From positions 42,773-71,203 of the forward strand of contig NW_014577183.1 in NCBI RefSeq assembly GCF_000485595.1: a DNA stretch of 28,431 nucleotides, given 5' to 3'. The translations under genes were made by a program, and so were the position numbers. This document shows positions 9,601-18,200 of this stretch, piece after piece. The first letter of the stretch is position 1. Each line of letters opens with the position of its first letter. The DNA comes from Priapulus caudatus. Its lineage: Eukaryota; Priapulida; Priapulimorpha; Priapulimorphida; Priapulidae. The notes beneath the pieces are model-generated. The model was not told the origin of the DNA, did no database searches, and saw nothing but the letters and a program-made list of their open reading frames with translations.

Positions 9601-11053
9601 ACAGAGTGAAAAACTTTTTTGTTTCAGCACTGACCTACCATTTTTATCACTTTATTGAAAGGACTATGAAATGTGCTTTCCATTGACATGAGAAGAGTAA
9701 GTGTCTGATAACCTTTTGACTCTCAAGAGGAGGGTTAAACATGGATTTATTGACTGTTAACAAAGTACTGAACTGCTTTTGCTATTATTAGAGCCCATAC
9801 GGCATACCTGTGTGGATGTGAGGCTACATTTGCAGTTCAATTGCAAAGACAAAAGTTTGTTGAACAAGGTTTACACTCCTTAAATAATATTATTTTCTAA
9901 AGCAGTCTGTATATTAATAGCACCCTGAATGCTCGCGTGGCTACCGTCATCCGAAATGTAGGCAAAAACCTGGGGGCAACCCATTACTCATGCATGGGGG
10001 TGAACTGGCACTTTTCTAATGAACATGCACACCTGCAATGCAGATGTGTTTAATTTATTACTCACAGCTGAGCGAAATTGTCGCCTGCCTGAATATACTT
10101 GGATTTTAGCCTGTAAATTTCAGCAACTCAATGGAATTAGGTTATCTCTACTTTCTTGATTTATCACCAATGCACGAAGGGCGATGCTATCTTTGATTAT
10201 TGATTACACTTGCACGCGCCATCTCGCGGCAACTATAGGCCTAGTGATACATTATGACACGAATATATAAGACGGTCGAGCAGGTATGAAGTAGGATGCA
10301 TTGTTAGGGTTTAGTTTTTAGTGTTAATACCTATGCTACACAGTTTTGATGATGACGTAGCCGGTTTAGCGATAGAACAGGCTTTCAACCTTTTGCAGAA
10401 ACGAAGGCCAGTACAGTAGAGCAGCAGACCTCAGAACAGCACTGTCGCTAATGCGGGACTTGTTTGTGTTGTGTTACGTTGCGTTACTTTGCGTCGTACT
10501 GTGTCGCGCTGTGTTGTGTCGTGTTGTGTTGCGTCGTATTGTATTGTGTTGCATTGCACTACATTGTGTTGTGTTGTGTTGTGTTGTGTTGTGTCATGTT
10601 GTATTGTGTTGTGCTTCGACGGGATATGCAGTGCTGCGTTCTGATGGGACTCGTTAGTGTGGAGTAGATGATTGTCTCCGTCGTTCAGACACCTATTGCA
10701 TAATCTATCGAGTGCGCGTGGCAAAACAGTTGCGGCAGGCAGTTTACGGCTAGTCGATATAAAAAAAGAATCATTCCTCCTACTCACTTTAATAGCGATT
10801 TTTATTGCCTTCAAACCTCAAAGACACTAAAATCTGAAATTCAAATGTACAGTGGTAAAGGTAATTGCTCTCATATTGCCTACGGTTAGGCAACTGATGA
10901 ACAATCATGGCATGCTTTTATGCATTTCAGGGTACGAGTTTGCACAGGAAGACATATTTGCCATAGCACGCCTGCTGAAGTCGAAGCTGAAACATTTTTG
11001 CATTCCGCAGTGCTGTATCGCCACGACTCAGGAAGATGGCGTCATTGAAATAG
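6140..11053 (+). CDS. FBXO33: FBXO33-like F-box protein, gene span (five exons seen, 3' end missing)
   Basis: Substrate-recognition subunit of an SCF (SKP1-CUL1-F-box) E3 ubiquitin ligase; the human family member acts in ubiquitin-dependent turnover. The five exons (6140-6639, 7075-7211, 7730-7863, 8525-8999, 10931-11053) all have GT/AG borders and compatible phases and encode about 456 residues. An F-box occupies residues about 4-50, followed by leucine-rich-like helical repeats. The stretch ending LVLLAWKCKNLESFTLIG and continuing DIFAIARLLKSKLKHF matches the conserved C-terminal part of FBXO33 rather than FBXO39. Human FBXO33 continues about 60 residues further; that exon was not found before the gap at 11666. 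Ortholog call is by eye. Confidence 0.85.
6719..6785. mobile_element. 67-bp near-perfect palindromic mini-element with 9-bp target duplication
   Basis: The arms GCTGAGAGGGTCTATCTCCC and GGGGGACATAGACCCTATGA are near-perfect reverse complements, separated by a few bases. The element is flanked by identical 9-bp direct repeats CTAATTTAT (6710-6718 and 6786-6794), as expected for a target-site duplication. It lies in FBXO33 intron 1. A 9-bp duplication is typical of Mutator-like elements, but the length alone does not prove the class. Confidence 0.75.
7075..7211 (+). CDS. FBXO33: FBXO33-like exon 2
   Basis: Bounded by TTCTTAG|GTTCG and CTTG|GTGAGTG. Encodes 45 full codons, starting FVDALLRLVTDSQSLTEFSL, which corresponds to the 'LQKFSL' repeat region of FBXO33. 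Phase fits exons 1 and 3. Confidence 0.87.
7212..7729. other. FBXO33-like intron 2
   Basis: About 520 bases of AT-rich intron. A small GGTGCAAAAGTAGCACC inverted repeat lies near 7373-7390; nothing else supported. Confidence 0.7.
7730..7863 (+). CDS. FBXO33: FBXO33-like exon 3
   Basis: Bounded by ATTACAG|AAAAATTG and GGGCAG|GTATGT. Encodes 44 codons including LQAFTNLSELSLDYIGGQ, matching the FBXO33 'VNLHSLALDF' repeat. Ends in phase 0. Confidence 0.87.
8267..8384 (+). pseudogene. Duplicated, truncated copy of the exon 4 acceptor and exon start (decoy or poison exon)
   Basis: The sequence ending TGATTTCTTCCAG (8330) followed by CTGTCTGAGAGCCTGCTTGA repeats, with scattered changes, the true intron 3/exon 4 junction at 8470-8575. 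From 8331 it reads 17 residues similar to the exon 4 start (LSESLLESLALPGVHLL) and then TAA at 8382. Its phase (0) would accept splicing from exon 3. It is either a decayed tandem duplicate or an alternative terminal exon giving a shortened F-box protein. Confidence 0.8.
8525..8999 (+). CDS. FBXO33: FBXO33-like exon 4
   Basis: Bounded by ATCTTCCAG|CTATCGG and CTCATCG|GTACGTG. 158 codons, very GC-rich (mostly G/C third positions), unlike exons 1-3. Encodes the long central repeat region and the conserved DELVLLAWKCKNLESFTLIG. The minus-strand and other-frame open frames over this exon are consequences of its GC content. Confidence 0.88.
9010..9040 (+). other. G-rich tract just inside FBXO33-like intron 4
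   Basis: Runs of G (GGGGGGCGGGGGG... type) begin 11 bases after the exon 4 donor. It could fold as a G-quadruplex or act as an intronic G-run splicing element. Its length may also be affected by sequencing error. Confidence 0.6.
9172..9560. repeat. Diverged interspersed repeat, two tandem copies
   Basis: Begins near a CATCTGAC-GTA-GTCAGATG palindrome (9177-9195). Two copies follow of a unit containing GCACAAATCT..CAAC.GCTCGAC..GATATTCGG, then about 50 bases later GAGGTCAAAGGTCAAA: copy 1 about 9258-9375, copy 2 about 9440-9550. No coding frame. It looks like an old interspersed repeat; family unknown. Confidence 0.6.
9561..10440. other. FBXO33-like intron 4, middle part
   Basis: AT-rich intron sequence with no exon or clear repeat that I can support. 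Confidence 0.5.
10465..10617. repeat. (TGTGT/TGCGT)n pentanucleotide microsatellite
   Basis: About 30 units of TGTGT with TGCGT, CGTGT and TGCAT variants. Long Cys/Val/Leu or Thr/Gln/His open frames here result from the repeat. Confidence 0.9.
10931..11053 (+). CDS. FBXO33: FBXO33-like exon 5 (last exon visible)
   Basis: Bounded by GCATTTCAG|GGTACG and GAAATAG|GTGCGC. 40 full codons including DIFAIARLLKSKLKHFCIPQ, matching FBXO33 'NLIAIARLRGSDLKVLEV'. It ends with one base of a split codon, so at least one further exon must follow. None is visible before the assembly gap. Confidence 0.85.
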
Positions 11054-11205
11054 GTGCGCTTCCATTTTTTTTTTTTATCTTCATTTTGAACTCACGAAAC
11101 GAAGGCCGTATAGAGGGGCCTGGGCTCATACAAAATCTAGTGTGGTGATAGGGCGCGTGGTTCAGTCATAATGAGAGCATAGTAATAACAGTGGAGTTCA
11201 TGTCT

Positions 11206-11312
11206 AGCCGTTTGAATTCAACCATTTGTTTCACTAATTCGGCGCTCGGTACGACTTTCTTGACTGGCCTCGTCGCCGAATTAGTGAAACAAATGGCTAA
11301 ATTCAAGCGGCT
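11206..11312. repeat. Hairpin with 39-bp arms and 29-base loop
   Basis: Arms 11206-11244 and 11274-11312 pair at 36 of 39 positions (for example TTTGTTTCACTAATTCGGCG with CGCCGAATTAGTGAAACAAA). Loop is 11245-11273. Size and pairing resemble a microRNA precursor or a tiny foldback element. It lies downstream of FBXO33-like exon 5, inside its intron or 3' region. Confidence 0.85.
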
Positions 11313-11394
11313 GGTGCTCTGGCTATTTACCATCGTACACTGCTGCAATGTACCTGCCTTTAATAATCTGCGATGTCGTTTTCGCTACGTCCCG

Positions 11395-11665
11395 ACGCCC
11401 AAGTCTATTTCTAAGTCTAGTTTTAAGTCTAGTTCTAAGTCTAGTTCTAAGTCTTGTTCTAAGTCGAGTTCTAAGTCGAGTTCTAAGTCTAGTTCTAAGT
11501 ATTTTTCTAAGTCGAGTTCCTTGTTCTAAGTCGAGTTCTAAGTCGAGTTCTAAGTCTAGTTCTAAGTATTTTTCTAAGTCGAGTTCCTTGTTCTAAGTCG
11601 AGTTCTAAGTCGAGTTCTAAGTCTAGTTCTAAGTATTTTTCTAAGTCGAGTTCCTTGTTCTAAGT
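11395..11665. repeat. 12-bp minisatellite (TAAGTCKAGTTC)n with higher-order unit
   Basis: About 22 units of TAAGTCGAGTTC or TAAGTCTAGTTC. In the right half they form a near-identical higher-order unit of about 64-66 bp marked by TAAGTATTTTTC and TTCCTTGTTC variants, repeated at least twice. One frame reads Ser-Lys-Ser-Ser repeats. The array runs into the N gap, so its true length is unknown. Confidence 0.95.
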
Positions 11666-11678
11666 NNNNNNNNNNNNN
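11666..11678. other. Assembly gap (13 N)
   Basis: Thirteen N bases at the end of the minisatellite. The missing length is not necessarily 13. It sits between the incomplete 3' ends of FBXO33-like and NGLY1. Confidence 0.99.
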
Positions 11679-12096
11679 TCCAGTCAGCAGCAGCCAGCAG
11701 CGAGCCAGCTGTTATACACATGTATACATGTTACACGCTCGCGGAGGTATGCACTCTCTTTGAGTGCCCTCTGTCTAGTTTAAATATGTAATAATAGAGT
11801 GAGCAGGCGGTGAGGAGGGGTGGTGTACAGTTCCACCTGTGAATTGCTACATGTGCAATAATGGACAGACCATGCTGAAAGCTGTCGACTGAAACGAAGC
11901 AGACCACTCTATTCTTCGAAAGATGTATAGACTATAGAACAAAATCGCTAACGATTGAAACTAATTTGACAAAATTAAGTGCACCAGATAGGATTACACG
12001 GTTTACTAGAAAAAAGCCTTGAAAAAATTTTTTTTACATTAATTTTAATATTAATTACATTTAATATTTAGCCTAGAGGAACAGAACTTGGTTTAC
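11679..12096. other. Stretch between the gap and NGLY1 exon 9
   Basis: NGLY1 should continue here on the minus strand, but I see no match to its C-terminal exon. A minus-strand TTTCAG acceptor near 11890 is followed by a frame without family resemblance. Confidence 0.5.
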
Positions 12097-12209
12097 CTCC
12101 CTGCAGCATAGCACACTGGTCTGCACTGCACAGTTGCCATGTCACTCGGCCCGTCTCAAACGTCTTGCTCGTTGCCTTTACCGACACATAGTCGATCGTG
12201 AGGCCCGTA
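12097..12209 (-). CDS. NGLY1: NGLY1 exon 9 (PAW domain, last visible)
   Basis: Minus strand: acceptor ATGTTTCAG|TACGGG, donor CAGGGAG|GTAAACC. Encodes [20 protein letters not shown] and following residues, matching human '[25 protein letters not shown]'. Ends with one base of a split codon, so a further exon is required. Confidence 0.85.
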
Positions 12210-15200
12210 CTGAAACATTAATTCTCGATTAGGACCCTAGTGCTTCCAGCGAAATTGAACTGCCTCACTTACACTGTAGTTTCCATGAAAACTATTGAGA
12301 AATCACTCGAATCCAGTACGAACTTTTCATTCCTTACACAAACGATTGTCATAACACATTTACTTTTACCTCGCTATTAACTTTCAATTAGACCATTAAA
12401 TCGCCTCACATGCACTTTAGATTCCATGAAAACTATTAAGAAACTACTCACTAACCCTGCCTGGAACGCTCATTCATAAAACAAACAAATATCATAACAC
12501 ATTTACTTGCTATCAACTTTTAAATTAGACCATTAAATCGCCTCACATACACTTTAGTTTCAATGAAAACTATTAAGAAACTACTTACTAGCCCTGTGTG
12601 GGACAATCATGCATACCACAAACAATCATCAGAACACATTTACTTGCGATTAACTTTTAAATTAGACCATTAAATCACTGTACGGCCCACAACTACCACC
12701 ACATCTCTCGGCGGCGTCAGCACGCTCGCAATGACGTCCCACCAGATGGCAGCACTTACCCCGCGCAGTCCACTTTCCAGGACACGGTGGCTTCATCGGC
12801 GCCCTCTACGCGTGTGAGGTACGCCATCTTCCAGTCTCGCTCGGTCTTGCGTCGCGCGCCGCTCGCCTCGTACACGCACGCCTCCCAGCCGCGCGTCGTC
12901 GTCGTCGCCTCCCCCGCCGCGCCGCTGCGACGGTACTCGTCCGCGACGACGTCGTAGCGCACCCGCAGTTCGGTGGCGCGCTCTGGGGTGAACACGTGGC
13001 CCCCGCTGTGCCGGCCCGCCTCCCCACGCGCCGCGCGCCACGCCGCCGCGCCGGAGAGTCGACCTCCGAGTTCCGCGTCATCGGCGGCACGGCGCGGCGA
13101 GAGAAACTCGACGAGTTCGCTGACCTTGCATCGCTCCAGGTGGCGCCGGCGGTCGTCGCTGACGCCCGCCTGCAGCTCCCGCGTGAGGGCGCTGGCGGCA
13201 GCAAGGAGGCGGTCCTCGGGGACGTCGCGGCGGCGAGTAAGCAGCGCAGCGTGGTCGGCGCTGTACCTGTAACGCGAGACGCGAGAGAGAGCGGCGGGTG
13301 AGAGCGAGGCAGTGTTCACTTGTTCGCGAGACCCGTTTTTCCGAGATGTTTCGGTAGAGCGCCGCTACGATGCTATCGATAGTTTTGCTTAGATTAGGGA
13401 TTATATATGATTAGATTAGATTAGGCTCGTTTAGCAAAGAATGTTCCTGATCTGGATCACGTGAACTTGATCAGGCTGAATCTACAAACGATCCTCAAAC
13501 GTGTGACCTTTTCGTTGCGATTTACGATAGGATGCTACATAGCTACCAGCGAGGTTGGCTGAATCACGAGTGGCCATATTGGATGATCTTCATATCTGAC
13601 ACGCAAATCGGATTTCCAATTTGTAATAAATTTGTAATTTGTAAAGTCAATCTTTGCTCAGTGGTTCGCCCCCGAAACAAATGCACATTTAATCATTGGC
13701 TGACACCACCTTTACTCTACGATGATATCATTTTACTCTTCCTATATGTTCAGATGTACAGCAGCGATGGCTGAATGGTTGAGTGCTCGCTTCGCATGTG
13801 GAAGGTCGGGGGGTTCGAATTCTGACAGGGTAATACCAGACTTGAAAAATGGTACACACTGCTTCTCCGTTTAGCACTCAGCAAATAGAGTGTGGAGAGC
13901 TAACTCGGAGTGCTACCAGTGGACTAACCCCCCGCTGTAGTATTTCCTGCAGGGTGCGAAATTAACGCGAGTCTGGAGTCAAATACTCCCTGATTTACTG
14001 TCGGACTCCCTGATTTGACATATGCAGGAGTCCGTGTGACACCCTGAAAATTCTGCTATAGTAACTAGTTCGTTCCAGAGCACGGCCTCGCGGAATTGTC
14101 ATATTTTTTCAGCAAATGTCCAAAGAAAATTTGGCAGACGTGCAACCGCATGAATCTTCAAAATAAGCACATGCGTTATTGTTAATATCTTTAGTTTTGA
14201 ACTTCAGACTGCGGACTCCCTAATTTTGCTGCGGACTCCGTCTTTTTGAGGGCAGGGAGTCCGTTGGACTCCCTTGTTCAAACGTTAATTTCTCACCCTG
14301 TTACTGTGAAAGCAGCTGCGTGGCCTCGGGTAGAGGAAACGGAGATAGGCACTGCCCTATGCGCCACATAGGCACGGGAAGGGATTTAACTAACTATATG
14401 TTCAAATGCTTCCATAATCAGCCATTCTCGTCTAATCATAACACAAATGTTACGTTAACACAAAATATGACTGCGCGTACGAAAACGAGAGCACAACACA
14501 GCCACCACTCACCCTAAACTAAGCAACCGATGAACTAAACAACTTGGAAGAGTCTAACTTATCGAGATAACTCCAACGATAAATCGCTGTGCGATATCGT
14601 CGCATATCGTAATTACCGCCACGTGACGTCTTGAACTTCGTCCTTGGAATAGGCGATGACATATGTGAGCTGTTTACGCCAGCCCACCTCGTACATCAGA
14701 GGTGTGTCCAGCTTGTTCTCACATGGGTCGCAATGCAGCCATCGGCCCTGACTGCATGAAGTAACACAGCGTACTTGGGTGCGTAAGTGTGCGTAAGTGT
14801 AACTTAGCATAAGTGTACGTATGTGTGCGTAAGTGTACATATCACGGTATGTGTTTGTAAGTGTAACATAGCGTAAGTGTGCGTAAGTGTATGTACATGT
14901 GCGTAAGTGTACATAAGTGTACGTACGTGTTTGTAAGTGTAACATAGCGTAAGTGTACGTAAGTGTATGTACGTGTGCGTAAGTGTACATAAGTGTACGT
15001 ACGTGTGTGTAAGTGTAACATAGTGTAAGTTTAAGAATATAAGCGATTTTGCCTCCACACGTTTACCAGGGTTCTCCCCCAGAGCTTTAACACATGCTGG
15101 GTCCAACATGCCTTCAAAGCTGAAGTTAATTTGTGTAAAGCCATAAATCCTTTGACGTGCCTTAGGCCATCCTTAAAAAATTATATGTTTGCTGTCCTCC

Positions 15201-18200
15201 AACCGACCCACGAAAATAGCCGCGACCCAAAAGTTTTTGTTTACATTTTGGGTTCCATTTTTTTTTTTTACATTCCTTATAGTTAAGACTGAAACACAAA
15301 GCATGTGTGGCAAACATGAGAACAGACTTAAAATAACTATTATGCCTCACAAAAAAGAAAGACCTAGGGCCTACCTACCTACCCACTAAAAAATCATGGG
15401 TCGGGGGACAGTAAACATAGAATTTTTTAAGGATGGCCTAAAAGTTGCTTACTGCACACGCCCCAATTTCCAACTGCATTTACTTTTGATAATCCCAACA
15501 TGGTCCTACTGCATTTTCACAGCTTGATCTATACATCTGCAATCTATACGTCTCCAAACTGATTGAATTTACCTTTCCCTATCGAGTATTGGAGCTGCTC
15601 ATGACTTATGTAAAATATACTGAAATTAACTCCAACTGGTACAATCCCCTCCCGGGTCCTCCCTCATCCATCCATAAGGACATGCCATCCGCAATTCCTT
15701 GGGAAGAACCCTGCTTACCATCGACTGTACCAGGAATCGTCTTTCTTAAACAAAGTTTCACAAAAGGTGCATACCTGTCAGAATACACTTCTGTCCAAAC
15801 GTGGTCCGTCGCATCCACGACGTAACGAGCATCAAAGTCTAGTGCCCTACAGCAGAGAGTGAAGCAGTTCGCCCATTCTCCACATCGGCCCGTCCTCGTC
15901 TCTAGCAGCTTCCCCGGATGATTGTATCTGTACGACGAAGCCATAATAAAAATATTGTTTGTTTGCCCTCACCAGACCGACCCGCCAAAAAGGAGCCGAC
16001 TCAAAACATGTGATTGATCTTTCCCATTCTTTTATTTTATACAAATTGTATCACTAGCTACGAATACGAACTAGTATACGAGCTAGTATACGAGCTAGAG
16101 ACAACGAGAGTACGAGCTAGAGGGTACGAGCTAGTATACGAATTGCTATAAATCGGTAGGCAATACATTATAATTATGTACCAAGCAAAACAAACATTCA
16201 ACATGAAAGGTAACTCCACACAAGCACACCCGAGCATGTAGACACCATGCTGAATTTGTAAAAAGACCCCCCTCAAAAAAAAGAAGCCTACATACCTACC
16301 CAAACTTTTCAGCCTGGGTCGGGTGAGGGCAAACAAAGATTTTTTAATTGTGGCCCGAGAAGAAATCATTTATACATTACAGACATTACTTTACATTTTA
16401 GTCATTCTAAAGACGTTTCAGGATGAGGAAGCTCATATAATTTCCATTTTAAATGGAATTAAATGAAAGTAAACAGAATTTAAATGGAATTTTAAATGGA
16501 ATTCCCATTTTAAATGGAAATTCTATGAGCTCGCTTGGCCTGTAATGTCGAACTACAGCGACGTCTATACTCAACGTGAAAAAATAACCTGCATTCTTGC
16601 ATCCACGCGAAGAAATACGACAGAGAAATGCACATGTACATTAGATATGACTGAAATAGGATTTTTTGCTTTTTCAATTATAAGGAAATTTGGATTGATT
16701 TTCAACCCGAGATATCTGAATGAGTCTTACTGAGATTACCTAGGAAAGCGTTCATGCTGCGAGCAAGTTGTGCATTGGTATGCTTCAACTCTCTGAGCAC
16801 CCCATAGCAAGTCCTCCAGTGTGGGCTGCCCACTCCCAACACTGCGTGTAGTGCTTCCACACCTACAGGTTTACAGGGGTAAACTATAAAGAAGCCCACA
16901 ATCACCACAACCACACAATTAACTTTTTGCAAGAAAAATTACAAGAACACTGCTATTTCTATCTATTGTAATAGAGCTGTAGTAGATGGAATCCTCTACA
17001 GTAATTATATATTCCCCCTAAACTGGATAATTTGCCATTGTCATCAAAAATAGTCTAGTAACCCACACCTTTTACATGTATTCTTCAGTAGAGCAATGCG
17101 TTTGACTTTTTTTTTAAATTAATTTTTACATTTTGATTTTACTACACGTTGTTACATATTGATCCTACCGACTGCAATCAGGAGAGTCCATCCAGGAAAA
17201 GAAATCTTCCTTGAACCATTCAAGAAGCTCCAATAGTAAAAAGTCTCTCACATCCATTGTTGACTTTTGCAGTTTTGCACTTACTGTCGCTTCTGCCTAG
17301 AGAAAATGCAGACGAAATTTCTCTGAAATCATGTATATTATATTTGTGCAATTTCAGGACTTTTTTTCACGCATAATATTTACAGGACCTGTGTATTGAT
17401 CGTGCCTCCTATACGTTAAATAACTGTTTTAACTTCTGTAACGATGAATTGTTGGTTTGTAGTCTAGCTACTGGGCTCAGTTCTTGCAAGTACGCACCTG
17501 TTTTGTCAGTCTCTCTATCGGAATGACAGCCCTTGCCTTCTCTTGCAGTGCCTTGTCCTCATATAACTGCACGTGTTTTACGGTGGATTTTAGTCGTGCA
17601 AGGAAGTCTTCTTCTCTTTGCTGTACAAACCACATTCAAAAATACATTCTGAATGAAGAAACCCATAAAAGCAAATGCACATCAGATCTGTAGCTGAAAT
17701 TTACTGAGAAATTTGTTATAGAATTTTTAACATAATCCTCTCCAGTAAATTTCTGTAAGATGCTTATCGAACTGGGGCCGGTTTCATGAAGCGTACTTAA
17801 GTATTGAATCGTGATTAAATCACTAATCATGATTAACTTCTCGTACTTAAATTAAAGTGACTGTTTCACGAAGCGTAATTAACTTTAATCATGATAAGAT
17901 TAAGTTAATCACAATATTTAATTCTACTCAGGAGCATGATTAAATCCACTAACCATAATTAGTTGCTAGTTCTAGAACTTAGAAGTAGGTAGTACTAGTA
18001 TATTAAGTACGCTGCAGATTTTACAATTGGAAATTTTACTTCAATTTTTTCCCAAGGAAATTTAAATTATCTAAGATTTGCTGTACTACTTCAATCATTA
18101 TAGTTACAAATTAATTCCTTTTCATGTAACGAACTTGAAGATATTTTTGGCGCATTGGTCCGCCATATTGAATACCGTGTAATTTGTTTTAGACTGGTAC

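Noticed and set aside
12793-13301. Several open frames overlapping NGLY1 exon 8
   Set aside because: Ala/Arg-rich shadows produced by high GC; only the NGLY1 frame has homology.
13761-13830. Functional tRNA gene
   Set aside because: A and B boxes are present but the acceptor arms do not pair, there is no clear anticodon stem or T-run terminator, and a SINE body follows.
14613-15109. Minus-strand Thr-Tyr-Ala-His repeat protein
   Set aside because: Product of the GTAAGTGT minisatellite. Only the first 45 codons near 14617-14751 are real, and they are NGLY1 exon 7.
16702-16932. 76-codon minus-strand frame around NGLY1 exon 5
   Set aside because: Wrong phase. The frame with CxxC pairs and splice-compatible ends is the NGLY1 exon.
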